A stretch of DNA of 64,000 nucleotides. Origin: Fen-1359 sp963710355. GTDB lineage: Bacteria; Planctomycetota; Phycisphaerae; Sedimentisphaerales; Anaerobacaceae. Location of the stretch: contig CAVPZU010000003.1 in assembly GCA_963710355.1 (NCBI GenBank), positions 682,001 to 746,000 of the forward strand. The letters are read 5' to 3'. Below, in pieces: positions 9,092 to 19,497 of this stretch. The position numbers and the translations under genes were made by a program. The stretch's first letter is position 1. Each line of letters starts with the position of its first letter. Under the pieces are notes generated by a model. The model had not been told where the DNA came from, ran no database searches, and saw only the letters and a list, made by a program, of their open reading frames with translations.

Positions 9092-10936
9092 ATGACTGCC
9101 AAATCACAGAAACCGGCTGCTAACCCCGGCGAAACCAGCCCAGCCAAAGCCGACAAACCTGCCTTGCCTCTGCGTCTCTCGACGCAAGTCGAGGCAACGG
9201 GTGCACAAACAACAGATAAGTCCACATCAAAAACAGTTTCAGCTGGCTCTCTGCGAACCGGCGCAGAAATCATCGTCGATAGCCTCCTAAGACACGGCGC
9301 AGATACGATTTTCGGCTACCTCGGCGGCGTTGTCCTCCCACTCTTCGACAAATTTTACGGCTCACCCATAAAAGTCATCGTTCCAAGACACGAACAGGGC
9401 GGCTGCCATATGGCAGACGGCTTCGCACGCGCCAGCGGAAAAGTCGGCGTCATCGTCACCACCAGCGGCCCAGGCGCCTGCAATATAGTCACAGGACTAG
9501 CGACAGCGATGATGGATTCGATACCGCTTGTTGCTATTACAGGACAGGTGCGAACCGACCTGATTGGCAACGATGCCTTCCAGGAAGCAGACACCACCGG
9601 CATCACCAGGCCAATCACAAAATACAACTGCATCGTCAAGGATGTCAAAGACCTCGCACGGACAATCGACGAGGCCTTCTATATTGCCTCAACAGGAAGA
9701 CAGGGCCCAGTCCTTATTGATGTTCCCGTCGATGTCGAGGTGGCAAAATGTCTCTACGACGGCAAGGTCGAGATGCAGCTGCCAGGCTATAAGGTCAAAA
9801 CAAAAGGCCACAGCGGCCAAATCGCTGCTGCCGCAAAGGCCATTAACGATTCCGAAAAACCTGTGCTGTATGTCGGCGGCGGTGTCATCAACTCAAACGC
9901 CTCGCAAGAGCTTGCCGAACTTATCACAAAGGCTCATCTGCCAATAACGATGACGCTGTTAGGGCTGGGCAGCTTCGACCAGAACAGGCCCGAATCGCTC
10001 GATATGCTCGGTATGCACGGCACCGTTTTCGCCAATTATGCGGTTCAAAACTGCGACCTGCTCATCACTATCGGAGCCCGCTTCGACGACCGCGTCACCG
10101 GCAAGGTCAAAACATTCGCACCGAACGCAAAGGTCATACACATCGACATTGACCCTGCCAGCATCGCCAAAAATGTCCCCGTCGATATCCCAGTCGTCGG
10201 CGACGCAAAGGAAACCCTCAAAGAGCTGACAGAAAAAGTCGAATACCGCCCGCGAAAGGCCTGGTTCGACCAGATAGCCGACTGGAAAAAGAAATTCCCG
10301 ATAAAATACGACAAGAATTCCGGCTCGATAAAACCGCAGTACGTTATCGAGGAAATCTGCCTCCAGACAAAAGGCCAGGCTATAATCACCACCGGCGTCG
10401 GCCAAAACCAGATGTGGACCGCACAGTTCTACAAGTTCAGCAGACCAAGACAGTTTATCACCTCGGGCGGACTCGGAACTATGGGATACGGCCTGCCCGC
10501 TGCCATAGGCGCTCAAATCGCCAAACCCGACCAGACCGTCGTCGATATCGACGGCGACCACAGCTTCAATATGACTATGACGGAGCTTTCCACAGCCGTC
10601 CAGCACAAGCTGCCCATCAAGGTCTGCATTATAAACAACGGCTATATGGGTATGGTCCGACAGTGGCAGCAGCTCTTCTACGAAAGGCGCTACTCCTGCA
10701 ACTCGCTGCAGAACCCCGACTACGCAACGCTCGCGAGAGCCCTCGGCGCAGAAGGCATCACCGTGAACGAAAAAGAGGACGTCCCAAAGGCAATAAAGAA
10801 AATGCTCACCATAAAAGACAAACCCTGTCTGGTTGATTTCAGGGTCGAAAAAGAAGAAAATGTCTGGCCTATGGTCCCCGCAGGTAAAAGCCTCCACGAA
10901 ATGGACGGCCTCGACATCCTTCAAAGCCTCATTTAA
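9092..10936 (+). CDS. ilvB: Acetolactate synthase large subunit
   Basis: Thiamine-diphosphate enzyme that condenses pyruvate to acetolactate or acetohydroxybutyrate, the first common step of branched-chain amino acid synthesis. The protein has 614 residues from ATG 9092 (AGGAAAGG upstream). After an unusual Ala/Pro/Lys/Thr-rich N-terminal extension of about 50 residues come the ThDP N-domain with the catalytic Glu of RHEQGGCHMADGFAR (about residue 100), the FAD-binding middle domain, and the C-domain with IDGDHSFNMTMTEL and INNGYMGMVRQW. GDH replaces the usual GDG. ilvN follows after 18 bases and ilvC after a further promoter, giving the ilvBNC order. Confidence 0.96.
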   Translation: MTAKSQKPAANPGETSPAKADKPALPLRLSTQVEATGAQTTDKSTSKTVSAGSLRTGAEIIVDSLLRHGADTIFGYLGGVVLPLFDKFYGSPIKVIVPRHEQGGCHMADGFARASGKVGVIVTTSGPGACNIVTGLATAMMDSIPLVAITGQVRTDLIGNDAFQEADTTGITRPITKYNCIVKDVKDLARTIDEAFYIASTGRQGPVLIDVPVDVEVAKCLYDGKVEMQLPGYKVKTKGHSGQIAAAAKAINDSEKPVLYVGGGVINSNASQELAELITKAHLPITMTLLGLGSFDQNRPESLDMLGMHGTVFANYAVQNCDLLITIGARFDDRVTGKVKTFAPNAKVIHIDIDPASIAKNVPVDIPVVGDAKETLKELTEKVEYRPRKAWFDQIADWKKKFPIKYDKNSGSIKPQYVIEEICLQTKGQAIITTGVGQNQMWTAQFYKFSRPRQFITSGGLGTMGYGLPAAIGAQIAKPDQTVVDIDGDHSFNMTMTELSTAVQHKLPIKVCIINNGYMGMVRQWQQLFYERRYSCNSLQNPDYATLARALGAEGITVNEKEDVPKAIKKMLTIKDKPCLVDFRVEKEENVWPMVPAGKSLHEMDGLDILQSLI

Positions 10937-10954
10937 GGAAAGGCAGGCCCCTAT

Positions 10955-11440
10955 ATGAAACATATTATCAGTGCTTTGGTTGAAAATAAGCCCGGCGTCC
11001 TCGCACACGTATCCGGCATGTTCGCCGCTCGCGCCTTCAATATAGACTCCCTCGTCGTCGGACGCACCGAAGATGCGAACATGTCTCGAATGACTATTGT
11101 CGTCAGCGGCGACGACAGAATCCTCGAACAGGTCCGCAAACAGCTGGCCAAAGTCGTCCCCGTCGTCAAGGTCCAGGACTTCGCCGGCGAACCGGTCATC
11201 ACAAGAGACCTTATGCTGATAAGCATCTCCGCACCGCCCGCAAAAAGACCGGAAATCCTCGCACTTATCGAAATGTTCAAGGGCAAAGTCGTCGATATAG
11301 GCCAGAAATTTGTTATGGTCGAAATCAGCGGCCCGGAGGAAAAAATCGAGGCCTTCATCGACGTCTGCAAACCTTACGGCATAAAATCCGTCGCCCGAAC
11401 AGGCACCATCGCTATGCCAAGACAAACAAAAGAAACTTAA
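10955..11440 (+). CDS. ilvN: Acetolactate synthase small (regulatory) subunit
   Basis: Regulatory partner of IlvB that confers valine feedback control. The 161-residue protein has an N-terminal ACT domain (ISALVENKPGVLAHVSGMFAARAFNIDSL, quoted here only by its ends ISALVENKPGVL and RAFNIDSL) and the C-terminal ALS_ss domain (EISGPEEKIEAFIDVCKPYG). Length is normal for the long IlvH/IlvN type. AAGGAAAGG precedes the ATG. It is translated directly after ilvB. Confidence 0.95.
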   Translation: MKHIISALVENKPGVLAHVSGMFAARAFNIDSLVVGRTEDANMSRMTIVVSGDDRILEQVRKQLAKVVPVVKVQDFAGEPVITRDLMLISISAPPAKRPEILALIEMFKGKVVDIGQKFVMVEISGPEEKIEAFIDVCKPYGIKSVARTGTIAMPRQTKET

Positions 11441-11496
11441 ATCAGATTGCACCTCGCATAACGCCCATTGCGATATGCAAGCTACAAACAAATTTC

Positions 11497-11524
11497 TTGC
11501 TTGAAAACGCGGATATACTATAAT
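11497..11524 (+). promoter_or_regulatory. Possible internal promoter for ilvC
   Basis: TTGCTT at 11497-11502 and TATAAT at 11519-11524 are spaced by 16 bases in the 166-base gap between ilvN and ilvC, about 80 bases before the ilvC start. Confidence 0.45.
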
Positions 11525-11606
11525 AATTTACAGATTAAGTTTATATGACAGTGTAATCAGTGGAATCTGTGGCTAAACTTACTATAGAAATTGGGAGATT
11601 TTGATT

Positions 11607-12611
11607 ATGGCACTAAAAATTTTCTACGAAAAGGACGCACCGATAAATGCACTAAAAGGCAAAAAGGTTGCGGTCATCGGCTACGGCAGCCAGGGACACG
11701 CACACAGCCTCAACCTGCGCGACAGCGGAATTAAAGTGGCGGTTGCGGAGCTCAAGCAAAGCCCGAATTACAAGATAGCACTCAAGCACGGTTTTACGCC
11801 TACAGACATCCGGACCGCCGTCAAAGATGCAGCGCTTATCATAGTCACAGTTCCGGACGAGGTTCAGGGAACGGTCTATAAAAAGCTGATTGAGCCGAAT
11901 CTGAAGCCCGGCCAAACGATGGGCTTCTGTCACGGCTTCAATATACATTTCAAATACATCGTCCCACCCAAAGGCGTCAATGTGGTTATGATAGCGCCTA
12001 AAGGCCCCGGCCATCTGGTCCGCAGCGAATTCGAAAAGGGCGGCGGCGTCCCCTGCCTCGTCGCCGTCAAACAGGATGCAACCGGCAACGCACTCAAAAC
12101 TGCACTCGCCTGGGGAAGGGGCATCGGCGGCGCAAGGGCCGGCATTATCAAAACCACCTTCAAAGAGGAAACCGAAACAGACCTCTTCGGCGAACAATGC
12201 GTCCTTTGCGGCGGACTAACCAGCCTTATCAAGGCAGGCTTCGAAACCCTCGTCAAAGCCGGCTATCAGCCCGAAATCGCTTACTTCGAATGTATGCACG
12301 AGGTAAAACTGATTGTTGACCTTATGTATCAGGGAGGCCTGAGCTATATGCGATACAGCATCTCCAATACCGCAGAATACGGCGACCTGACCAGAGGCTC
12401 CAGAATCATCAATAAAAAAACAAAGAAAGAAATGCAGAAAATCCTTTCGGAAATCACCAGCGGCAGATTCGCCAAAGAATGGGTCGCAGAATACAGGGGA
12501 GGACTAAAGAAGTTTAACAGATTATACGAAAAAGACTATAACTGCCGGCTCGAAAAGGTCGGCAGGAAACTGCGTAAAATGATGAAATGGATAAACGTAA
12601 AAGAAGTTTAA
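11607..12611 (+). CDS. ilvC: Ketol-acid reductoisomerase (class I)
   Basis: IlvC isomerises and reduces acetolactate with NADPH, the second step of valine and isoleucine synthesis. The protein has 334 residues, usual for class I. It shows the nucleotide-binding GYGSQGHAHSLNLRDSG motif near residue 22, FCHGFNIHF, APKGPGHLVRSEFEKGGGVP, and the metal and substrate block DLFGEQCVLCGGL with FECMHEVKLIVDLMYQGG. ATG 11607 with GGGAG upstream is preferred over the in-frame TTG two codons earlier. Confidence 0.96.
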   Translation: MALKIFYEKDAPINALKGKKVAVIGYGSQGHAHSLNLRDSGIKVAVAELKQSPNYKIALKHGFTPTDIRTAVKDAALIIVTVPDEVQGTVYKKLIEPNLKPGQTMGFCHGFNIHFKYIVPPKGVNVVMIAPKGPGHLVRSEFEKGGGVPCLVAVKQDATGNALKTALAWGRGIGGARAGIIKTTFKEETETDLFGEQCVLCGGLTSLIKAGFETLVKAGYQPEIAYFECMHEVKLIVDLMYQGGLSYMRYSISNTAEYGDLTRGSRIINKKTKKEMQKILSEITSGRFAKEWVAEYRGGLKKFNRLYEKDYNCRLEKVGRKLRKMMKWINVKEV

Positions 12612-12638
12612 ATCCTTAACTTGAAGCGAACACAAAAA

Positions 12639-13432
12639 ATGAAAAACAAAAAAAACACCTTCAACAAACTGAGTCTAACTCTATCGGCTGCTGCACTGCT
12701 GTTTACTCTTTTGTCCTCATCAGGCTGCAGCGTGGTCAACCTCGTCAAAATAGAAGGGCCGCCTTCAAATGCCGAAATCATCAGCGGCTACTATGATATA
12801 ACCCTGAAGGTAAGCTCCGCAACGGACAGTCTCGACGAAATCCTCCTGCCCGAATATCGAGCTGCTCAGCCAGACAAAGCGTGTCATCGCAGCCTCAGGA
12901 CAAAAAAAAGGCGGGTACAAATCTTGGCTAAAAGTCGCCGCCTTCGATGAAAACGAAAAGGCCGCAAAACGAAAATACCTCGTCATCGAGGATGAAAACC
13001 CGAAAACACTATTCGCCCAGCCGCTCGCCTCCGCCTATATTGAATGCCAGATGGTCATCGACAAGGAGCTGCAAGACTGCACCTTATGCGAATCAGCCGG
13101 CCAAACTGCTGGCAATTCTCAATGTTCTCCAGAAAAAGGCCGCCGGGGATATCGCCGAAGTAAGTGCCGATAACAAAACAATAAGGTTGTGCGGCGGCCT
13201 TCTCAACCAGGCCCTCTCCGCCGCCATAACGCACCTCGAAAGCTCACCCGCACAAACAGCACAGCTCAGCAGCAACGGCGTTAATTTCAGCCACCCCAGC
13301 CTCAACGAAGGTAAAATCCAGATGGGCATCGATTACGACATCGCAATCGTTCAGATTAAACTCGGCTCGTATGTGGAAAAATGGAAACTGCGTTTTGAAA
13401 AGGAAATTGAAAAGGAAGAGCCTGTCTGGTAA
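12639..13432 (+). CDS. Lipoprotein of unknown function, broken by two frameshifts
   Basis: The start has a lipoprotein signal (KLSLTLSAAALLFTLLSSSGC, lipobox SSGC). The coding sense changes frame near 12855 and again near 13077. Dropping one base at each place gives a continuous reading: LDEILLPEIELLSQTKRV, then KVAAFDENEKAAKRKYLV, then DKELKTAPYANQPAKLLAIL, on to the stop at 13432 (about 263 residues). Both errors have the same sign (one extra base each). It may be a true pseudogene or sequence error; many other genes here show one such break. No family recognised. The product would be an outer-membrane or periplasmic lipoprotein; it follows ilvC by 27 bases. Confidence 0.6.
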
Positions 13433-13445
13433 CCCCAACACAAAA

Positions 13446-13489
13446 AGCAAAAAACCACCGAGAAACCAAATTCTCCCCGCCGAAGGTGG
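13446..13489 (-). terminator. Intrinsic terminator downstream of rnpB
   Basis: On the minus strand, arms CCACC and GGTGG with inner GAGAA/TTCTC form a hairpin (13455-13489) followed by a TTTTTT run (13446-13454). It lies about 80 bases after the rnpB 3' end and also faces the end of the lipoprotein gene. Confidence 0.6.
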
Positions 13490-13524
13490 ATTCTTCTTTA
13501 CCTATTTAGAAATTCAAAAATCAA

Positions 13525-13556
13525 ATTTCAAATATCAAAATTTTTGATATTTGAAT
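13525..13556. repeat. AT-rich perfect inverted repeat
   Basis: CAAATATCAAAA and TTTTTGATATTTG form a near-perfect palindrome between the lipoprotein gene and rnpB. The wording (caaatatcaaa) resembles the AT-rich repeat family seen at 62.9 kb. Confidence 0.5.
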
Positions 13557-13566
13557 TGAAAAAAAT

Positions 13567-14005
13567 GAGTGGGTCTGTAAGCCGAGTTCTGTAAATGACG
13601 GTCATTTGTCTTGGCCGGCTGTTGCCAGCCGGCTCATAGCGGCCTACCCGCTGTTCATACCCGGGCCAGGTACCGCAAAACTGACGATGCAATCGCCGGT
13701 TTCGCCGTCAGCATATTTGGCCTTGCAGGCGGTGGGGTTTGCCCTGCCGACACCATTACTGATGCCGCGGTGCGCCCTTACCGCACCTTTTCACCATTGC
13801 CTGTGTCCCCTTTTGGGGGACCATCGGCTGTGTATTTTCTGTGGCACTTTCCCGCCCCCGCTGCTTGTTTGCACAAGCAGCGGGGGGGCAGCCGTTAACT
13901 GTTACCGCGCCCTGCCCTGCTCGGACTTTCCTCCCCCGCCGTTTTCCCCGCAGTTTGCTTGTGCAAACAAGCAACGGGGAGCAGGAGCGACCGCCCGACC
14001 CACTC
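13567..14005 (-). ncRNA. rnpB: RNase P RNA (bacterial type A)
   Basis: Catalytic RNA of RNase P, which removes tRNA 5' leaders. On the minus strand the ends pair as P1 (GAGTGGGTC at 14005 and GACCCACTC at 13575). Hallmarks in order are GAGGAAAGTCCGAGCAGGG (P4 5' strand), AACGGCTGCCC, GGGAAAGTGCCACAGAAAA, a GGTGAAAAGGTGCGGTAAG segment with its GCGCACCGC partner, GTAGGCCGC, and ACAGAACTCGGCTTACAGAC near the 3' end. Length is about 439 nt. Both P3 and the P12 position carry long arms with the same core, GCTTGT-loop-ACAAGC, flanked by C-runs and G-runs. The long reading frames on the plus strand here are chance. It lies downstream of, and on the same strand as, the CoA-dehydratase gene. Confidence 0.95.
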
Positions 14006-14070
14006 ATAAAAACATTATATCAAAAATCAAATATAAAAAATCAAAAATTACGAATCGAAGGTGTTTCTCC

Positions 14071-17000
14071 TCAAGCGGTTATCAACTCCTCAATACTGAC
14101 GCAGCCAGCCTGTCGCTGGCGAACCTGCTCGACAAACGCCTCCAGCCTCGTCGTCAAAGACGGGTCCTCCTGACCATCAAAGCTCAAGTTCAGTATTGGC
14201 ATACCGTCGCAATCGGCGCTTATCCGCTTCGTCTGCATGCTTACAATGGTCGAGGGCATACAGGTGAACGGCATCACATTAACGACGCCTCCGCAGCCCT
14301 GATGATAATACTCCACCATTTTGCCGACACTCAATATCGCCTCACCCTCGAAGGATTGGTGTATATAAGGCTCTGCCATTTCGATTGCTTCCTCAACATC
14401 TCCTTCCGCAAGCCTTCCAAACCTTTTTTCCAGAGGCCTGGCCAATTTTCTCTCTATCCTGTGCTGATAAAAACTCTGCGTCTTATTGACAAAAATATCC
14501 CGCCAATCACCCCGCCTGCCTGCCTGGGCAGCCCTCGTAAAATTAGTGTAATAAATCCATTCCGCAAGCGGCGCAAGTTCACAGACCGCCCCGAGCTGTT
14601 CGAGCCTGATTATAAGATTGTCGTTCGCAAACGGATGACTCCGGACATAAATCTCGCCGACAATCCCGACCTTCGGTTTTGCCTGCTTGGTATCGAGTTC
14701 AATCGAGCCAAAATCATCCGCAATTGATTCGGCCAGCCGGCAAAAATCTGATAGCTTCTCTCTTTTTTCAACAGCCTCGACCCATCTCTGGAGCGACTTA
14801 TCGTAAATCCGCTGCGCCTCAAGTCTATCCTTTGCGAATGGTCGCAGCCGCAAAATCAGCTTATGCAATAGGTCAATCCCAACCACAGCGACCCAAACAT
14901 CCCGCAGGAACGCCGTCTTTGAAACGTCAAGAGCTTCGCAAAAATCATCATAGAATCGGCTGTCCTGGTTCGGCGTTATAACCGGCACATCCGCGCAGCC
15001 TACCTGCCGCAGAACGAGCTTGTGCAGACAGTTATACATGCCGAATCTGCAAGGCCCGCAGGCGCCCGGCATAAAAAACGCCGCCCCGTTTCCACCGAAA
15101 CCCGCTCTCTTTACAATCTTGAGCATATCGCCGGTCGTAATCGCACACGGCAGACACTCCTTGCCCGTAGTGAACGCCCGCCCTTCAATCATCGTCCGCT
15201 CATCCGCCAGCGGCATCACCTCCGCAGGCTGACCATACCCACGCAAACATGCCGCCAGCCCATAAGAATTATCGCCCATATACGGAATATACCAGGTTCG
15301 CTTTCGATTAGAAGTCTGCCTCGCATCGTTTACCTCTGCTGGAACAATCCGCCGCCCGTCCGACTTGTAATACTTCAAACTGTCCAAAAATGCCTCAAGC
15401 CGGGTGATAACCCCTGCATCTGCGGAATGCTCGTCAATCTCCAGCTGTAGGCACGGCTTCTTGCCCATAATATCCTTAAAGAACGTCATCAAAAACGAAT
15501 CCGGCCCGCAACTGAAATTCGATAAATATATCGCAAAGAGCCGCTCATCTCGTTTTATCAATTCTGCCGCACGCAAAATCTTCTGGCCATAAGACCAGAA
15601 CATCGCCTTGTGCAGCCCCACATCGCCGAGCCTCGCCTTACTCAAATTCAGCATATCCACCGGAATCATACGAACACCGAGGTTGGCTATTTTTTCCGGC
15701 AACCGCAGGTTCACTTCTTCATCGCAACCGTTATAAGGCCGACTGACGAGAACAAAAAGCCTCTCATCAGGACGCAATTTATCTAAAATTTCCTTGCCTT
15801 TCTCCCTGATTGCCCGCTCAAAGCCGGCCTGTGCCTTCTGCGCCGCACCAGGGCCTTCATAACAGCAGACCTCGAAACACCCAATTTTTTGCCGAACTCA
15901 ACAAACGTTTTGCGAAGAAGTTTTTCCCCTTCGCCCAGCCGCAAAGGTGCGGTTAAAATCTCTGTGCCGCCTAACCGGTCGCCAAAAGCGCTCTTCACCT
16001 GATAGGCAAACGACTGCACATAAGGACATAACTGGTTATATTCATTCTCGGCAAAACCGACCGGCATTGAGACAATGCTCGGCAAAAAGATATAATCGAC
16101 CCCCTTTTCGATAAGCTCCGCTATATGACCAAAGGCAACCTTAACCGGATAGCAGGTCTGGGCCGGCACCGTTTCAACGCCGCTGCGGATTATTCTCTTG
16201 CTGGTCTTGCCCGATAAAACAGGCTGCATACCCAGCTCCTTAAAAAACCTAGCAAACAACGGCAAAAGCTGCCAGCCAACCAGAGCCATCGGTATGCCCA
16301 CCGTCTTTACCCCGGCACTCTTCGTTGCGCCCGAAGAAAAGCCCTCCAATCCGGCGAATTCAAACATCTTCTTTTGCCTGTATTCAAACGCATCAAACCC
16401 TTTTTTGACGGGCCTCTTCTTCTTCAGATTATACCTGTCGCACCGCGAGCCGTAATACAACGGCTCGGAACCCTGCAGCTGCACCGTCTTTATCTCACAG
16501 CCGTTCGGACAATGCTCGCAGGAAAAAGACTCCACCGTATATTTAACATTGACGAGATTTTCAAACCCTCTGAATCTGCTCTTCTCCGCCGCCCCGCCGC
16601 CAAGATGCTCCGAAACTATCGCCGCCGCACCGATAGCGCCCGTCACCTCGTGATGGTCAGGCACCATAACAGGCCTGCCGGTCACCTCCTCAAACGCCGA
16701 CCATACCGCCTTGTTAAAAGCCGTCCCGCCCTGAAAACAGATATGCTGCCCGACCCTGCGCCTTCCGACAACGCGGTTCAGATAATTTGTCACTATCGAA
16801 TAGCTCAAACCCGCAACAAGGTCCTCATTCTTGGCACCGCGCTGCAGGAAACTTATCAAATCCGACTCCATAAAAACAGTGCATCGCTCGCCTAACTTAA
16901 TAGGGCTTTCGCTTTCAAAGGCCTTTCGGGCAAACTCCTCTTTTATATTTATTCCGAGCCTGGTCGCCTGCTCCTCAAGAAACGACCCTGTCCCCGCCGC

Positions 17001-18431
17001 ACAGGCGTGGTTCATTTCAAAATCAACCACCACGCCGTTCTCAATCGCAATATATTTACTATCCTGACCGCCAATCTCAAAAATTGTATCAACTTCAGGA
17101 TTTATTATTGCTGCACCGGCGGCCTGTGCCGTTATCTCATTGACGACAAGGTCGGCTCCAATAAAATCGCCGGTCAAATACCTGCCCGAACCGGTCGTCG
17201 CCGCACCCAAAATCTTCACCCTGCCCGCTACCTGCCTGCCGACAATATCGAGTACCTGCTGAACCGCCTCCAAAGGCCTGCCCGCAGTCATAATATATGT
17301 CTTCGCCAAAAGACGCTTCTGTTTATCTATCACCGCAACCTTCGTGCTTATCGAGCCGACATCCAGACCAAGATACGCCTCGACCGGTTCCCCTGACAGA
17401 AGCAGCTGGTCATAAATCACATTTTTCGGTTCCGGCAGCGTCGGTTTCTGCAGTCTTGCCTTCCTCGGTGCGCCTTCAAGGCCACCCCCCCGCCCCGATA
17501 AATATTCATCTATCTTTTCCAACTTTATGCCGCCGTTGCCTTTGCCGTCCGCCTTTCCTCTGGCGACGAGAACTGCACCCAATGCCCCCGTAAAGAAATG
17601 CTTTTCCGGCACAATCAGCCCGCCCCAACCCAGCTCGAATACATCCTCCAGCGCCCTTACAACGCCGGCATTAGCCGCCACACCGCCCGTAAAAACTATA
17701 GGCCTTAAAAACTCCCGCCCGCAGCCGAGATTGCTCTTCAGATTCCTCGCCAGTGCAAGACACAGGCCCGCCACAATATCACAAACAGGCGTGGCCTGCT
17801 GCTGCAAGTGTATCATATCGCTTTTGGCAAAAACCGAGCATCGCCCCGCCATCCGCGGCACCGTCCTGCTCTGTAATGCAAGAGCGCCGAACTCGTCCTC
17901 GATGTCCACCCCGAGCCTCTGCGCCTGCTGGTCAAGAAAAGAACCCGTCCCCGCCGCACATACGGTATTTAACGCAAAGTCGCTTATACGAGCCGTCTTG
18001 TCTGTCCGCAAAAGAAAAATCAGCTTCGTATCCTGCCCGCCCATATCAATAACCGTCGCCTGGTGTTGCTGTGGATACAAAAACGCAATCGCCGCCGCCT
18101 GCGCCTGAACCTCATTGGCAAACGGCACATTCATAAGCTGCGAAAACATCCTGCCCGCAGACCCCGTCGCCGCCACAAGCTCAACATCCGCAGGATTAAC
18201 CCCCGCCAAAATTCTATCGAGTTGCTCCCGCACTGTCTCCATAGGCCGACCGAGCGTCCTTTTATACTCCTCAAAAATGATTTTGTTGCCGTCATCGAGA
18301 ACAATTATGTCGCTGCTGGTCGAACCGATGTCGATTCCGACAGAGAGCTTTCCTCTGCAGGCCAGCGGCACGACATTATGTTGCCGACCTCCCACCAACG
18401 AGCCCAAATCCTTTATGCGCCTATCTTCCAT
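14071..18431 (-). CDS. Acyl-CoA dehydratase activase / 2-hydroxyacyl-CoA dehydratase fusion, frameshifted near 15845
   Basis: A protein of about 1,450 residues. Two tandem BadF/BcrA/HgdC-type ASKHA ATPase domains carry the phosphate loops GIDIGSTSSD (start) and GLDVGSISTK (about residue 350) and the cluster-binding CAAGTGSFL in each. A DUF2229-type segment follows (PAQTCYPVKVAFGHIAELI), then a HgdB/HgdC-like dehydratase domain (RPYNGCDEEVNLRLPEKIA, with Cys motifs near CLPCAITTGDML and GACGPCRFGMYNC). The first frame ends at 15783 after drifting to an Arg-rich tail, while a shifted frame reads FERAIREKGKEILDKLRPDERLF without a gap, so the two halves are one gene with a one-base error. Such proteins use ATP to drive low-potential electron transfer; the substrate is unknown. 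A MarR gene lies 108 bases upstream on the same strand. Confidence 0.85.
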
Positions 18432-18539
18432 ATCTGCCTTCCCAAAAACAGTTTTGACTCCACATTATAATTAAAAAAACTCTGCTTTACAAATAATTCT
18501 GCAAACCAAACGCAACAATCGCCGACAATCTCACGATAG

Positions 18540-19013
18540 TTATTGCAAAAGCCCGCCTCGCACAGAGCCGAGCAGCGAAATAAGCTTCCTCTGACCGGCA
18601 GAGTCAATTGCCGACATCATCTTCTTGACCTGCCGCGCATACAGCGGCTCAACTTTAGCGAAAAGTTTTTTGCCGTCCGTCGTCATCTTGATTACATTAC
18701 TCCTGCGGTCGCCCACAGCCGCCGTCCTGACAACTAAACCCTGCTTTTCCATCCTGTCAACAAGCGAGGTAACATTGGCGCGGTTGACAAGCATCATATC
18801 GCCAATCTCGGCCTGCGTAAGCCCGCCCGAAGCCCCGGGTTGATACGCAAGCAGCATCAGCACGTTAAACTGAACATCCGTCAAACCAAACTCGCGAAAA
18901 AACCCATCAGCCCTCTTCTTTATCTGCGATGCTGTGTAATAAATGCTCAGAGCCGCCTCATGTTCGAGAGCCTTTATCGGCTTCCGAAGCTTCAGCTCCT
19001 GCCCGAGCGACAT
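18540..19013 (-). CDS. MarR-family transcriptional regulator
   Basis: A 157-residue winged-helix repressor. It has the MarR core: FGLTDVQFNVLMLLAYQPG, recognition helix MMLVNRANVTSLVDRMEKQGL, and the wing VGDRRSNVIKMTTDGKKLF. ATG 19013 (MSLGQELK) with GGCAGGA upstream is chosen; a frame running further upstream is Phe/Ile-rich and not family-like. It is upstream of and co-directional with the CoA-dehydratase fusion, which it probably controls, perhaps in response to an aromatic or acyl-CoA ligand (inference). Confidence 0.88.
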   Translation of the reverse strand: MSLGQELKLRKPIKALEHEAALSIYYTASQIKKRADGFFREFGLTDVQFNVLMLLAYQPGASGGLTQAEIGDMMLVNRANVTSLVDRMEKQGLVVRTAAVGDRRSNVIKMTTDGKKLFAKVEPLYARQVKKMMSAIDSAGQRKLISLLGSVRGGLLQ

Positions 19014-19497
19014 ATATCCTGCCCTTTCATTTATTAAAATAAAAATGTTAATGAGTAAATTATATATATGCAAACTAAAATGTAAACAGAAAAATCCAGC
19101 CTGCGGGAAAATTTTTTGGCCACAATATACTGTGCAAAACCTATTAAAAACCCGCGATTCTTCTAACAAACAAGGCCGGTTTCATAACAGGTCTGGAGAT
19201 TATTTTCTTTCCGCCCCTTTTGTTAACAACCCAGCCTGCCGAAATTCACAGATTAAGCGTAAATAGATATGGTCGCAAGTTGCTTGTGCGAAAGGGGTTA
19301 TAAATCCCCCGAAAAGAAATAACACCTGCAACAGGGTATACTAATAAAGAATACTAATCTAATTAAGTAATAGTATAGGTACAAACACGTAAGAATCATT
19401 AAGAACCAAACCCAGGAAAGGGTAAATTTTTTAACAAAAGTCCTTGAGGGAACAGCAGCTTTATTGTAGACTAACATTTTATTTTGGGAGATTAGAT
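19014..19497. other. Divergent intergenic region between marR and dnaN
   Basis: 484 bases with the promoters of both neighbours presumably inside. I looked for DnaA boxes (TTATNCACA or its complement), because dnaN often lies beside oriC, and found none clear. Several AT-rich stretches (TATACTAATAAAG, TTATAAATC) could be -10 regions but no convincing -35 partner was found. Confidence 0.4.

Noticed and set aside
8821..9123. 100-codon frame in the ilvB leader
   Set aside because: Composed of repeat and palindrome sequence and overlapping the ilvB start; no sign of a leader peptide rich in branched-chain codons.
9959..11491. 510-codon open frame on the minus strand across ilvB and ilvN
   Set aside because: It is the antisense shadow of two clear genes; the product is Asp/Phe/Val-rich without family features, as expected from third-base bias.
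13606..14727. 373-codon plus-strand frame
   Set aside because: It runs through rnpB and antisense to the CoA-dehydratase gene; Cys/Pro/Arg-rich and without homology.
19170..19497. oriC upstream of dnaN
   Set aside because: No DnaA boxes or 13-mer cluster could be recognised and dnaA is absent.
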